A DNA stretch of 64,000 nucleotides from contig NC_060899.1 in the NCBI RefSeq assembly GCF_014805685.1, forward strand, positions 11,819,954-11,883,953. Reading direction: 5' to 3'. Below are positions 26,085 through 48,237 of the stretch, piece by piece. Made by a program: the position numbers and the translations under genes. Below the pieces are notes generated by a model. It was given only the letters and a program-made list of their open reading frames with translations. It had not been told where the DNA came from and ran no database searches. This stretch comes from Silurus meridionalis (Eukaryota; Chordata; Actinopteri; Siluriformes; Siluridae). Each line of letters starts with the position of its first letter. Position 1 is the stretch's first letter.

Positions 26085-27520
26085 GTATAGTCAGCCTGGG
26101 TGGAGGAGGAAATGTAAAACAGGAAAGAAAAAGGGTTCTTATCGGAAACATTGTCATTGGTTCTTCTCGTCACTTTGACATACATTTTGTTCCTGTATCT
26201 GTTTGCAAAACACATGCCACACTGCACACAACTGTTTTCTTGTTCCCAGTTTACAATGCGAACATTAAAACCTCTTTCTTATATTCAGCAGGCACATGCT
26301 CTTAGACCTTCCTACTTGCACTCTGACTGAATGATGGCCTCAGTCAATCTCAAACTGGCTACATCTAGCTGCTTGTATTGTAGCCTGGATGTCATGATGT
26401 ATCAAATGTATCAGATAAGAAAACAAGCATTGGTCAGTCTATAGCTGAAAGTATCCAGTTTAAAAATATATGCAGAGACTTTAATAGTGCAAGTCACGTT
26501 GCAGAAACGTTATTAAATAGACGTGGGTTCACAAGAAGTGCACACGAAGTTTCACTAAAATAGCTTTAAAAACCTCGAGAAATATCGCATGTCTGCAAAT
26601 TAGCTTACAATAACAGGAATGCTGAGAGGCAACCGGAAGATACTTTCTGACAGGTCGTCAGTCTTAAATGGAATTTCAATAACAACACAGGGTATTAAAT
26701 GTCCTTCAGTAACAACATTTGGATGTAGTTGAACAGAATAAAAAAGCTTTTTACGCCAAGGTTAATTGTGTCACTGTACAGACAGATTAAGACTTTTTTA
26801 TTTTTTATTTTATTCCACTGGAAAACAAAAGAGTAAAAGAAAAGTGACTAGCTGACATTTCTTCACAAGACTATTTTTCACATTATTTTTTCCATAATGA
26901 ATTTATTTTAATCAGATTTTCTTGTGATTTTTGCATAATATTTTTTTTACAATTCAACTTCTTTCAACGACGTTTTTCGAATTTATTTTATTTATGCGTG
27001 ATTTTGTTTTAGTGAGCCTTGTAAGAATAAAAGGCGAGGTTGGTGGTGTTAATCATACTTTACACCACCAGGCAATGATTTTCCATCCTATAACTTCAAC
27101 GTTTATTCTTTATTTTAAGTCCTTGTAATCACAATGACTTCAAATATGATTCAATGACCCAGCAAGGTTGTAAACAAGAACTAAGAGAGAAAGACAGCAA
27201 GTCTAGAAATAATAAAATTATTCTAAGCAGATGATTAGAAAATTGTTTGTAATTATTTATAAGTGTTTATGAATAATTAAATATGAATATAGTGTTAATG
27301 AGGCTGCCCCTAATTGTGCTTGTCCAAAGGAAGCATCTAGTCTGGTATGGTTTTTGAGACACGTGCATGTTCCAATGTTTTATAGAACAAAAGAGGTAAA
27401 AAGACACACAAGAATTGGACAGTAAAGTGGAGTTGAGTCCAAGTTTTACATTTTTGCTCAAACAAAAAAAACTTGCAAGATATATAAAATAAGAGAAGAT
27501 AAGTTAAGATAGGATATAAG
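26085..27520. other. intergenic, no gene recognised
   Basis: AT-rich DNA with short ORFs lacking similarity or splice context. Nothing named was seen. Confidence 0.4.
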
Positions 27521-27529
27521 ATGGAGAAC

Positions 27530-27970
27530 AGGAGAGAAGACGTTAGCTACCGCCTCACCCTCGCATTTAAAAATGGAGGTTGTTTAAGAAGTTAAATAGT
27601 TTGGAGTTGTTTTGGGGCAGGGAAGGTTGGAGGTCTATTCTAAGTGAAAAAAAATGGTTACCATTCCAAATTTCAAACCATGCAATCAGGATTGCGGCTC
27701 ATTGGAACCGACTTCACCAAACAATACAACAATAACCCAAAGCTAAAGTCCAAACTCTATTAGCATTATTTAGAAAGCAAAAAGTCTGCTGGAGTGTCAT
27801 CTATCATGGCATGGCCTGTCCAGTCACTACATCTAAATCCTATTAAACTGCTCTGGGATTAACTGGATTGCAAGGTCAGAAAAAAATATCCAACTAGCGA
27901 CTTGGAGAAACTAACTGTACAGATGCCTAGATTGTGTAAAGCTGTTTTTAATGCTAAGGGAGGATTTTTA
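27530..27970 (+). mobile_element. Tc1-like transposase remnant
   Basis: Forward frames give fragments typical of the Tc1 transposase C-terminus: a QYNNNPKL-like piece where QQDNDPKH is expected, LESKKSAGV, MAWPVQSLHLNPIKLLWD and a downstream LDCKVRKKYPTSDLEKL-like piece, broken by stop codons. It is the same family as the remnant in fam3a intron 5 at about 59400-59900. Confidence 0.75.
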
Positions 27971-28071
27971 AATAAAAATAAAGTTAAATATCTGTACATG
28001 TATACGTATGTGTTTGGTCAAAGAAAATCGTCATTCTATTTCATTGCCTATTCTTAAGCAACCGTTATAAA

Positions 28072-28134
28072 TTATATTATATTATATTATATTATATTAT
28101 ATTATATTATATTATATTATATTATATTATATTG
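28072..28134. repeat. (ATATT)n pentanucleotide microsatellite
   Basis: About 12 perfect pentamer units. Confidence 0.95.
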
Positions 28135-28279
28135 TAGATATTAGAACTTGAGCTGATGTAAACAGAACACTAAAAGTGAGATAGGAAATATGATACATTC
28201 AATCTACGTTTTGTAGAACACGAGAAACTGACAGAAAATTGACTATAAGACACATATGTCCACGTTTTTTTTTTAGATC

Positions 28280-28674
28280 TTTAAGTGTACTTGTGGAGAT
28301 TTGTGCTCATTGAGTAACAAGTGTTAGTAAAGTTAACTATTGATGAACAACGAGGAGGCCTGGGGTGCAGTCAGTGTTCCAATTCATTCCAAAAGTTTTC
28401 AATGAGATTGAGATCTGAGATCTATAGCAGGCCACTCAAAATCTTTGACTCCAACCTATGTAAAGCAAATCGTCATGGAGCTGGCTTTGTGTACAGGGGT
28501 ATTATAATGCTAGAACAAGTTTGGGTCTTCAAGTTCAAGTGGAGTGGAAAATGTAACACTACCAAATCCAAAGAAGTCCAATTGTGTGCTTTTAATTTTT
28601 GGGGTAACAGTTTTGGGAAGAACCACACATGGCTGAAAATGTCAGGTGTCCCAATACTGTCCATATAGTGTACA
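28280..28674 (-). mobile_element. Tc1/mariner-like MITE
   Basis: It ends TCAGGTGTCCCAATACTG and TCCATATAGTGTA, the terminal inverted repeat motif of the family. Its body has GTGCAGTCAGTGTTCCAATT, shared with the 186 and 30280 copies. Confidence 0.65.
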
Positions 28675-28719
28675 TCCAGTTTAGCATTATCGTTTATAAT
28701 GTACATGGGGGTGGCGGTT

Positions 28720-29900
28720 CAACTAGATGAATCATGTGGGAGAGGGGTAGGTGTTGAAATTAAATGAATCAAGGGTAGAATTCAGATGTGAAAATAAATG
28801 ACTCATGGGGAAAAAAACATAAATGAACCGTGTTGAGGAAAGACTTGCATGTAAATCACGTTGGTAAAAGCATCATAGAAATAAAAAAAAATATATAAAA
28901 AGAAATTGTATGAAAGTAATTATGGGCAAATAATTTATAATAATACAAATCTGTGTAAAAAAAAAAAAAAACATGAAGACAAATTTGTTTGTGTGGGGAA
29001 AAATATGAAAAGAAACCAATCATGAGTTTAAAAAAAATCACATGATAATAATCAATGTGAACATACATACAAAAAAGGAACAAGGACCAGATTTTCACAG
29101 TAGGTCCACAGAGGCAATAAACTCCAGGTAGTAAAGTTAATAAAGCTCAAAGATTCCCAGTGTGCTTAAATGAGGAAACATGAGATGGACACTAACTAGG
29201 ACCAGAAGGAACAGACAGCTGCCGGACATGTTGGCTAAAACACTTAATGTGACTGAAGGAGGACTGGTTTCCTGAAGCATTAAAGAAAAAAATGTACTTT
29301 TTTTTTTTTTGCTGTGTGACATACAGTATTTAAGAAGAACCATTAGGGATGTATATTATGTAGACCACACATTTATTTCTCAGTTGTGCACAGAATCCTA
29401 AACAACTGTTGACAGCTTAATAAAGCATGTAAGTAAGGAGTGTATTCTAATTTACAGAGGTTGTTGGGAGTCTACTGGGGGGAAGAAGGTGGGAATGCGA
29501 TAAAATAGGATGTTTCTGACCTGGGGCAAGGAAAAGCTGTCAAGTTAACTCAGAAAACATTCAAAAACATATGTCCAGTCACTGTTAATTGTACCACTGT
29601 CCTTGCAGGAGCTTTTGTTCCAAATTGTCAATATTGTGTGCATTTTAAATAAAATGCCTTCTAATGTAGTCAACTTTCGTTGTACTATTGTCATATTAAA
29701 TAACTGACACTTTATTGACATTGGTTTCCATTCATTCGTGTATACATACAAGTTTTTTACACACCATTTGCAATTTTTTTATTTTAACGTATTATAGAGT
29801 GCATAGTAGAATTGTGGACAGACAATAAAAAAACATTCACAAGCAACAACAGATATTGCTATTGATTTTATGTTCAAGTTTCAAGTCTATTTTTCATATG
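28720..29900. other. intergenic, no gene recognised
   Basis: AT-rich DNA with an A-rich run near 28960 and a T run near 29300. No exon or named element was seen. Confidence 0.4.
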
Positions 29901-29924
29901 TACAGATGTCAGTTATATTGGTAG

Positions 29925-30142
29925 AAGAATGCTGAGGATGGAGCCACCAGGAAGGAGGAAAAGAGGAAGGCCAAGGAGGAGGTTTATGGATGTGGTGAGG
30001 GAAGACAGTTGGTGTCTAAGATAGTTGGTGTGAAAGAGGCAGATGTAGAGGACAGGGTGGGTATGGAGACGGATGATCCGCTCTGGCGACCCCTAATGGG
30101 AGCAGCCAAAAGAAGAAAAAGAAGAAGAAGAAGAAGAAGACA
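29925..30142 (+). mobile_element. 3' end of a LINE (RTE-like tail), truncated
   Basis: It encodes the far C-terminus of a non-LTR retrotransposon protein (RMLRMEPPGRRKRGRPRRR, then FMDVVRED and WRRMIRSGDP with frameshifts). It continues into the 3' end CGACCCCTAATGGGAGCAG and a (GAA)n tail. The same 3' end, on the minus strand, terminates the LINE inside idh3g intron 1. Confidence 0.8.
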
Positions 30143-30279
30143 GATGTCAGTTACAGTTTGTTCAATGAAATGTTAAAGTGAGGCAACAGTCGGTCTACAG
30201 GAAACTACAGCAAATATTATACATTAAACAGTATTATATACTAAAGAAAAGAATAGTAATACTAATATTGAGGCATTAG

Positions 30280-30790
30280 GAATGCTTTTTTAACATTCCA
30301 TTCAACATTAAGTCCCCATTTGCTGTTATAATAACCTCCACTCTTCTGGGAAGATGTTCCACAAGATTTTGTAGTGTGGTTGTGGACATTTGGGCTCATT
30401 CATTCACAAAGGCATAAGAAAAGTCATACACTGGTGAGGTGAGGTGAGGTGAGGTGAGGAGGCCTGGGGTGCAGTCAGCATTCCAATTCGTCCCAAAGGT
30501 GTTCAATAGGGTTGAGGTCAGAGCTCTATGGCAGGCCACTCAAGATCTTCCACTCCAACCCTTGTAAACTATGTTTTTTATGGAACTCGTGTGGTTCACA
30601 GGTGCGTTGTCAGTGTTGGAACAGGTTGGGTCTTCCAGTTCAAGTAAAGCAAAGATGCAATTCTACTTCATCTGGAGACATCCTGTACAATTGTGTGCCT
30701 TCAACTTAGTGATAACAGTTTGGCGGGAAAATACACATATGGCTGAAGAAGTCAGGTGTCCCAATACCTTTGTCGAAGAACAGCAGCTAC
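30280..30790 (-). mobile_element. Tc1/mariner-like MITE, longest copy
   Basis: It carries the left half (CCACTCTTCTGGGAAGATGTTCC) together with the right half (GGCCTGGGGTGCAGTCAGCA, then GTCAGGTGTCCCAATACC). An internal (GAGGT)n slip occurs near 30440. Confidence 0.65.
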
Positions 30791-30981
30791 ACTAAGATCA
30801 CAGAGAAATTAACTTCACTGCAGTCATCTCCATGCCTAAGAGCCACTTAAAATTAGTTTAAAAACTAAGCACAGAGATGCATGTTTAAAGGAATTCAGAC
30901 AAATCAGAATAGAATTATGGTTAGAATTTAGCTTGTCATGTTTGGAGACAGAAAGATTGTGTGAGTATGATCCCATGAACA

Positions 30982-30982
<1 letters not shown>

Positions 30983-31021
<39 letters not shown>
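30983..31021. repeat. (AC)n microsatellite
   Basis: About 19 AC units. Confidence 0.95.
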
Positions 31022-31024
<3 letters not shown>

Positions 31025-31755
31025 TTGTACAGAAGTACAGATGCCAAAATAACTTGAGAAGGCATGGTCTAGCCAATCTCCTGCCTTGATTTCCATTGAA
31101 AATTTATGGAGAATTTTGAAATTGTAAGTCCATCAGAAAGAGCTCTCATATCCTTGTGTAATTGAAGATGATTTGCCAAAACGAATAGCCAAAATTAAGC
31201 CACAGTGCTTCAAGAACCTGATTACTTCTTACCATAGACATCTTGAAGCTGTAACTGTCAACAATAGCTTTCAACTAAGTACTAACATTATTCATTCATG
31301 ATGTCCAAATGCCCTTTTACCTATCATTTTCAATGTTTAAAACATATCTGTTTGCACTTATGAATACATAGTTTTCAAAAGTCAGAATATATCACCATCT
31401 CCAAAGGTTGTTTCAATATGCAATATTAAAACTGCAGTTTGCATGACCTTTAGAGCCATTAAGGAAAAAGTCCTTACGACATCACAGGCTTCACGATTTT
31501 TATGATCATCATGGTGCACCAAGACCCCCGTAAAAGCATATGTTATTTACGACCACATGTAAACATGTCAGAATGTCACCTTTTGAAGGTTGCACTTGGA
31601 AATGAAGGTTTTGATTTACTCTGAACGTGCGGTGGAAGGAAAGCCAATGCAACTGGACTTGCAACATCATTTTTTAAAACATTTCACTACTCGCCCAAGA
31701 GACTTCATCAGTTCTACTGAGTAGTAAAAAATTCTTGAGTATTTAAATCTTCTTC
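31025..31755. other. intergenic, nothing recognised
   Basis: Non-coding DNA. 31090-31260 has composition like a Tc1 flank (AACCTGATTACTTCTTACC) but too little sequence for a call. Confidence 0.35.
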
Positions 31756-31756
31756 T

Positions 31757-31764
31757 CCATCTCT

Positions 31765-31817
<53 letters not shown>
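31757..31817. repeat. (CT)n microsatellite
   Basis: About 28 CT units followed by a short (CA) run. Confidence 0.95.
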
Positions 31818-31825
<8 letters not shown>

Positions 31826-32136
31826 TTTCTCCCTTACACACAAAAAACGAGAAAATAGACATAAACTTACGTTTAAAACTGACAAACCTCTTATTGAAAA
31901 ATGTAAGTAAGCCAACTCAAAAATCATCTATGACAACATCATCTGAACTATTTTTACCAGTTCAACACTCCAAATAAACTGACACTATGTGAGAGTGTGA
32001 AAGCAAATACATAATGGCTGGATATAACATTGTATCATTTTGTTTAACATATACTGCTTAGCTTTTATCCCACCATCATCCTATATAAATCCTCTTTTCT
32101 GAAGTTATTTAATAAGAAACTACTAAGAGAAAAAAT

Positions 32137-33078
32137 AAAGTAATCCTCCGTTTATCGCAGTGGTTACGTTCCAAAACCTCCGATGATAAATGAAAAAACG
32201 CAATAAACGAACGCCACCTCTTAATGTTTAAGCCATAAATCATCCCCCCCCCCCACACTTTAAACATACAGAAAACATTTGCAAAAATATAGCGAGATAA
32301 ATTTTGTGTAAATTTGTAGAAATACATGTACAGATGGTCCCCGAGTTACGATGGTCCGACTTACGATGACGAGAGCGATACACGAACAAAATTGTAAAAA
32401 TATAAATTATTTTGCGCAACAGGCATCAGTGTACGATGAGCTGGAATGAGCGTATCTCTCACCCTGTGAGATGCCCCTAGTAAAGTTGTCTCAGTGTGTA
32501 TTTTTTCCTGTTTCAAACGGTTTCTAACAGCAATTTTAGTGATAAAAGCATGCCTCCAAGCACCCAAGTATGTCTCCTGCTTGTAGTAAAAAAAAAAAAT
32601 GAGGAAAGCCATCAGTTTAGAGCAGAAAATGGAAATTATAAATCAGCATGAAGCAAAAAAAACTGTCACAATCATAGTACCATCTTTGACTTACGATATT
32701 TTTTACTTAAGATGGAGTCATCGTAAGTAGAGGACCTGTACACTGTATCACATTTATAGTGAGTACATTTACTGTACAGTACACAGTTCTCTAGTAGCAT
32801 AGCCTATGTGTAGTTTCTCTGCTTGTTTATTGGTTGAAGTGTCCTATGATGTAAAAATAATCGGCTGAGTTAAAGATACACGTTACCACATTCTTTACTT
32901 TCTGTACTGTAATGTATATACATTTGACTTCATTTTATAATTAATTCTTGTATTTTAATTAATATGTTTTATTATTTCAACATAAAACTCCATAAAAAGT
33001 GAGAGACCAGGAAAATCAGATAAACAAATAAGTTATTTAGCAAATGCATTTCCACGATAAAAGCAGGAGATTACTGTA
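32137..33078. mobile_element. outer pogo/Tigger-like MITE, split by a nested element
   Basis: The left edge (AGTAATCCTCCGTTTATCG) and right edge (reverse complement ACAGTAATCTCCTGCTTTTA then TCGTGG) form imperfect terminal inverted repeats about 940 bp apart. Another transposon at 32330-32741 sits inside. Confidence 0.6.
32330..32741 (+). mobile_element. inner pogo/Tigger-like element with transposase N-terminus
   Basis: The left end CAGATGGTCCCCGAGTTACG and the inverted right end (reverse strand CAGGTCCTCTACTTACGATG) are flanked by TA on both sides, the usual target duplication of this superfamily. The interior encodes a frameshifted start of a Tigger transposase: MPPS, then a lysine run and RKAISLEQKMEIINQHEAK, the CENP-B type DNA-binding helix. 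The rest of the transposase is deleted. Confidence 0.72.
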
Positions 33079-33079
33079 T

Positions 33080-34900
33080 TGCATCAGCTGCTCAGTGTCC
33101 TGAGTCTAATGCCATCCTGATAGCGTTCACATTTGTATATACTGTCCAACCTATACATTATCCAAGACTTATATACACTGTAGTCCATAATGGAAAGTTA
33201 CCTTAGGATAACTTGCATCTGTTTACATCCTTTGCTCATAAATGGAAACAGCTCAGTACTGACTGACTGAATACTAATTCCTACTAGGAAAAATTTTGGA
33301 CTAATTACCCAAACAGGTAGCACCAAAGCAATGCATAAAAGCATGTAAATATTGGTCAGAAATATAAGGTTTTTTGGGCTGAGTATTCCAGAAACCTGCA
33401 ATTCATGAATACACGAGTTAAGATTAATTGTTTGCACAGAAATGTGTAGACTGAGCTACTGAGAAGTAACACAAATTACTACTTTTTACAGCTGTGGTAT
33501 GCAAAAAAAGCATCTGAGAATGCACCACATGTGAAACATTGAAGCAGATGTTGGGTTACAACCGCATCGGATTCTACTATGTTAGCCATGAACAGGGGTG
33601 AGCGGCTTTAGTTTGCCAGTTGAAACTGGACAGTTGCAGGTTTTAAACAAGATTACTTTGTACTAAGCAAACAATCAAATAAACAAATAAAAAAAAAGGT
33701 ACAACATTTTTTTTTAAATAATCTTTTCTTAAAAGTGTCAATAGTTTTTAGACTTCCCACTGATCTTACATGTTTTACTTATATAAACTTTATGTAACGT
33801 CGGTAATAGAGAAAATCAATAAAATGCTCTCAGTGGCTTAATTGCTCAACTAATGTTTATAGTATATAAGTATATAGTATATATAGTATATTTATTTCTA
33901 TTTTCATTTGGAAAACTCACATCAGTTTTTAAAACCAAGTAGTGATGGCCAACAGCTGTTGCATTACTTCTTGTTATTATTAGTTAGGATATAGTAGGCA
34001 AGAGAACTTCACATATTCGTTCTCTCCTTCTTGTTCTTTGGGGACTCATCATAGCAAACAGCATTTTACCATGTGCCAAAATCTCTCTCTATTACTTAAC
34101 CGCTACAACCTACAAAAACAGAAGGCAACCTGTTCTTGTAACCAGGCCGTAGCTGCAGTTGGACTTGAATTCGCACTAGTGGTCAGACACAAAAGGCTGC
34201 GTCACAATTTTATTAACTTTTGGTGTGGCTTGTATACAGTCAGGTGTGAAAGATTCTTCTCAGTGGGAAAATGCAGTGGGAAAACATGAGGGCTGAAGAT
34301 ACTTTTGGAAAGTTTGGAAAAAGCCAAGCTATTCCAAGATTCCAAAACAAATCAGCAGAGTAAATTCAGATGGGTCAAATTACTACAATTTAGCAGAACA
34401 AGTTTATCTGCTCTCTAGTATCCTGATTATTTTGTAATATTATTCTATTTCACTACTTTTAAATGCCAGCAGCTGAAATATCCTAAATGTTCTGATTAGC
34501 TGCAGCTGGCAAAACAAAGACCAAACTGGTCAAGCTGGTACCTTTGCTGGATAGTTGGCTGATTTAGTTGACACCAACATGTCTGTAAAGTGTATTCTTT
34601 ATATTCTTGTGTCCCAGTCTACATCCTTCATTTGAGTAACAAAGCAGTCAACACTTAAAATTTGTAGAAATGAAGGCATCAAAATGTATTTTTTCTTTCT
34701 CTATTGGGTGGTACCATTTTAGTATATATTTTGTGCCTTTCATCTTGAAGATACAGTGGTGAAGTGAGACAGAAGCTTTGAGGATAGATTTGGACTGTAG
34801 TTAATGTCAACAGTCTGCTTCACTGACTCAGGACTTCAGTTTGCATCTGATCACCATCACTGCACACCTCAACATCATTTAGCTGTAAAAAATGGACATT
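33080..34900. other. intergenic, no gene recognised
   Basis: AT-rich DNA. ORFs at about 33198-33437 and 34038-34289 have no recognisable similarity. Confidence 0.4.
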
Positions 34901-34914
34901 CGGCCCATGCAGCC

Positions 34915-35050
34915 CAGATGAGGATATGTTCCCTCTTGAGTCTGGTTCCTCTTAAGGTTTCTTTCTAATGCCATCTCGGGGAGTTTTTCCTTGCCACAGT
35001 CACCACTGGCTTGCTCACAAGGAATAAACTTACACTTATATATACTTCTG
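34915..35050 (+). mobile_element. LINE/SINE-type retroelement 3' segment
   Basis: GGTTCCTCTTAAGGTTTC, GGGAGTTTTTCCTTGCCAC and ACTGGCTTGCTCACAAGG form the standard fish repeat phrase that also ends at about 12810. Confidence 0.6.
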
Positions 35051-35100
35051 TGTGGAGTTTCTGTGTCAATGTTCTCCTCATGTTTTTGTGTGTGTGTGTG

Positions 35101-35204
<104 letters not shown>

Positions 35205-38200
35205 CTGGGTTATTTCATTAGGTGGATTGGTTAAGATAAATTGCCCCTAGTTGTGAATGAACTTGGGTGTAAATGGTGCCTTGTGATTAAATAGAATCTA
35301 ACAAAGATAAAGCAATTACTGAATATGACTGGAGTATTCGTGTGATACATCTTTAAGCTTTAAGGTACATAACCTCATGTAGCGTCAAAGCCTTAATTTA
35401 AAAGCCAATTAACAGTACAACAAATATATCTAAACACCTGTGAATCGCCTGTGAATTAAGTCAAGCAATAAAGACGCTAAAAATAATTAACCAGCTGGCA
35501 AAGTTGATCTACCAGCTTGACCAGCTTGGCAGCTGGTAGCTAGACTGGAACTCTCTGCCTCACACAAACCATGGAGATGCATGGAGAGTCACAAATGCCC
35601 CTGGTAGGCCCCCTGAATGGTGCGCCCCAGACACCCTTTACTTCATGTGTTCTGGTTGGCTTACTTCCAAGTTTATAAGGGTAATGGTTTTCTTTCAAGT
35701 CTAAGTCTAAGAGTGTTAAAAGTTGTTTTTTTCCACGTTATGGGTGTCAGATGCTGTTTAATTACAGGTCTGGCTCACATCAGTGGATGAGTGCCATGCT
35801 TATTTTCCTGTTCCTATCCCCCTCGGAAGACAGATGCGTTATAATGTTTGTCTTCCAAGAAAAGACATTCCATTTTCAATTACTACCATTTGTTCCTGTT
35901 TTGAGGAGGGAGTTTTTTGGAGATGTATGCAGGTAGCCTATACCATGATAGGCATTGACCTCAAAATATTGGTGTTCCTGAACAACTAGCTTTTATGTCC
36001 CCCTTCAGGGAGAAGGACAGTTTGCTTAGCTAGGTTTTAGCCTCATAGGGATTTCAGAAAAAAGCAAACATCAATGCAGACCAAAAAAAGTTAATGTCTA
36101 CACTTTGATTGTTTTCCAAACTGGGATTGTTTGTTTGGGAAGAAATTAGTATGCTGATTGAATAAATAAATGAGATAACTGGATTGACCAAAGTACAGAC
36201 AGGCTGCAGTGTATACATATGGTCCAAGCACCATGGATGGAACCTCTCTGGGGACTCCTTATTATAGCCTCCAGATAGCTCCATCTCCATTTGCGACGAT
36301 TCTCTTGAAATCTGAAACCACCCCAGTCATGTATGTTTGGGGTGATACTGTGGTGCAGTGGGTAGTGTTGCCTTCTTCCTGGTTCGACGCAGAGCTCAAG
36401 TTAATGTTTCTGCAGAGTTTCTGTGCATTTTTTCCAGATTATCTGGTTTCATCTGCACCTCCATAAAAACATGTTTTAAGGTGGATAGCTATGCTAAATT
36501 GCTCCAGAATGGAAACGTGTGTGCATGTGTGCGTGTGTGTGTGTGTGAGAGAGAGTCCTGTGATCGACTTGTTTCCCTTACAGGGTGTGTTTCGACCCAC
36601 TCCCCGTGATCCTTCGCGTTCACCAACACTCTGAGCAGGAAGGAACACTCTGAGCTCTGATAATTAAATGATCATGTTTTAACTCTGCAGTGAAATTAAG
36701 CCCATAGTAGTGTGTAAGCAGTCACAAAAAAGGTTTGTAGACAGTTTCTTGCAGCAGGCCTACACCGTGATTTAAAACCTTCTTGAGAATGGTATTTAGA
36801 CAAACTCAGCATGAGTCCTGTTTGTAGTTTGTAGTTCCATGCTGAAAGGAAAAAAAACTTTGAAACTTGAAAGCACAAGAGTTAGTGAGGATGTAGCCCT
36901 AAAATGATGGCCAGTACTCTGTAGGGAAACAAATGACCTTTCAGTCCAAAAACTGTGAGTAAACCGAACTGAGGAAGGGTTGAATTATACTGCGCAAATG
37001 ACGTGTCATCGGTATTACTACCTCGTCTTGCTGTTATATCGCCTAAAAGCACCAGGGGGACCAGTCAGTGATAACATACAGGATTAGGTGTAAAACATCT
37101 CCAGCTGTGTGCAAACCTGTTAGAATGTGATGAAGCAAACCTCTGGGCATGTTTACATCTGTTTTAAGATACTTGATAAATGGACTGTAGTATATGGGTT
37201 TATGGGCCTGTGACACACACGCATTATTTATACTTCTTAACTTTATTGGTATTGCTGAAAGCATTACAATGCCAGCAGTGATGTGCCAAGTGATTGATTT
37301 CCCAATGTTGTTACTAATCATTTTAATGAATAACGTAACACGGTGGTCTTTTAAAAAATGTGGGGTTGATTGTAGCTCTTGCAATGATGGGTAATAAACA
37401 AAATAGCAATTTACTGACATATTCACTTTACCCTGAATCGATATAAAGTATTTGCATGGATGGTTGCCGTTCCAATGCAGGATAATGGTGCTTTGCACAA
37501 ATATTCAACCCCTGAGAACCCCAGGGACACCCCAAGTCCTTCTTAACCTTAGATGGATGAGGTAACTGAAGTGAAATGGACTCAATTTAAATGATCTGCA
37601 TTAAATACCAAAAATGATGTGTGACTGCATAAGCATTGTTGTCTTCAATCCAGTTCCAGGCTGTAACTCTAAATTCTGTCAAAGGTGGTGAACTCATGTG
37701 CAAGCGACTGTATCTCCCAGTGAAATCCTAATCCTCTGGTTGAAATTTAAGTAGTAAACTGAGCGTTTAGTACTGGACTTTTACGGCTTAAACTGTGATG
37801 TAACATGGAAATGGATTATAAACAAAGTCTTTGCAAATGGGGCCTAATCACTGAACAAAAGATCGATGTGTGGGAGCCAACGATTCACCTCTCAGTGACA
37901 TGCGAGTTCCAGGAAATTAAAGCCAAAACACTTGGTCGCCTCCTAGCAGTCTGTATATTCTTTACTAACCTGATGTCTCGAATACAGGCTTCCTACCTCG
38001 ATGTTCCACCGTCATAAATCCAAACAAGCTCACAACATTCGAAACAAACTCAATGTCAGTTGGACCGAGACCAGACCATGTTCTCCTTTGTAATAAATAG
38101 TGTATGGATTACTAATTCATATTTTGCTTACGATCTCTACAATCTGACGAATTTTATAATAAAAAAACTTTCCCCCATCCCGATAAATATTCGAAAAATG

Positions 38201-38890
38201 TCGAACTCCCGATCAACAGCTCAGAAACGCTAAATAGGTCTATAGTGTCTTCCTTGTTTTCCACCAAGAGGTTCACAACCATTAATTTGTTTTAGTGTTA
38301 GCCCATGTTAGCAGTTAATTGCAGTAATTATGTTATGGAGTTTCACTTTGTTAAACTTGGCTGGCGTGTGTGGAATTGTGCCATTCATTACTGGCGAAAA
38401 CAGAACCGCATTCATCAGACTCGTAATGGTCGCCCCCTGGTGAGGCGTTCGAAAACAAACACTTCAGTCTTCTTGTTACGGTTTTGACATAAGCTGAAAA
38501 TTGCCAGCGATTTAGTTCCTTTTGCAGCACATCCTCCACATTTTTAATCTTTGTGCTTTGAGCTAAAACGGAATTACAAACCGTACTGGCACCCTCGCCC
38601 TTATTAGATAAACCACGTTAACCTTCAAATGAGCACTGAATAGCAGGAAAACTGGCAGCGACGCAAGTAAAAAGTTGCAAATGGAGGTATGTTTGGGGGG
38701 TGATCCTCCTGCCTCATAGAGAGCTATTTCTCAAGAGCAATCGAAGCGAGTACAGAAAACGTCAGCTCGAATTTGTCCTGTGATTAAACTTTACCCCACG
38801 TGCTCTATCCATGTGTTAACAACTTGACAGCTTCTTGCGATTTTTCACAGCTTATAAAGAACAGCGATCTTTAAGAATACGGAAGTTTAT
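35205..38890. other. intergenic 3' of idh3g, no gene recognised
   Basis: About 3.7 kb without a supportable exon. 36350-36560 carries a fragment of a common fish repeat (GGTTCGACGCAGAGCTC, TTTCTGCAGAGTTTCTGTGC) ending in a short GT run. The 151-codon ORF at 37043-37498 on the minus strand has no family resemblance. 37800-38780 looks unique and moderately GC-balanced. Confidence 0.4.
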
Positions 38891-38897
38891 AAACCAC

Positions 38898-38903
38898 TTT
38901 ATT
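38898..38903 (-). terminator. idh3g: candidate idh3g polyadenylation signal
   Basis: AATAAA on the minus strand, about 900 nt past the idh3g stop codon. A second AATAAA lies at 39146-39151 and would give a shorter 3' UTR. Which is used cannot be told from sequence. Confidence 0.45.
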
Positions 38904-39808
38904 GATGCAAAATGTCAAACCTGGTCTCTTTTTTTTTTTTAATGGATTTGTGCAACAGTGGAAATACAATAAGATACAATGAATCAAACAACACTCCAGT
39001 TCACAGATAAATATTCTGACAGAAAGGCATTAAAATAGTAAGCATAAGATTTATGAATGTTACTGTACTAATAAAGCAAATAAGGTCACTTGGAATTGGG
39101 AATTTGACTCGCAGTTTTACATTATGGAAACGTAATATTCTACATTTTATTGGCATACACATTGCTTTTTTTTTGTTTTTTTAAATACCGAATATTAATA
39201 AGTGCAATAAACAAAACAAAAAAGCAATAATTTTTGCTTGTGTCTATAGTTGGGACAGAACAACAGAATCAGGAATGTTTATAGAAAGCGCTCCAAAATG
39301 ACTTGCATGCATGAAACGTATTCTTGCGCCTCAAAATTGTTTAACTATGAAACATTTTTAACATCATAAACCACACTTGCACAATGGCTCTACATAAATA
39401 TCATATTAACACATAATATAACTGTTATGTTGAATGACTCGCGAATGACCCTAGATGGAGGCACCAAATAGGACTGAATACAAACAAAGTTCCAGGTCTT
39501 TCAATACAACCTGCTCACAGCCTAAATAAATCTTGATCCTCTGTCTATATGTTGGAGTGCTGATGTTCGGGATTCTGTGGAGAACATGAAAGCACAAAGC
39601 CATGCATTATGTAATCAAACTCCTCCCGTTCATGCACATTATAGGAATCACTGTTTCTATGCAATGATGTATGCTGCAAAGGGTTAATCATTGATGACTA
39701 AACCTCAAGTCAGCTCTTCCTCATTACAAAATGATTAATCATTTTAGACAAGGTTATGACACAGCGCTTCTTTACCTTTTATGGCTGTTGTGCTGTCCAG
39801 TTACGACA

Positions 39809-48237
<8,429 letters not shown>

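Noticed and set aside
37043..37498. 151-codon minus-strand ORF
   Set aside because: No similarity to any family I know, typical AT-rich composition and no splice or promoter context; likely chance.
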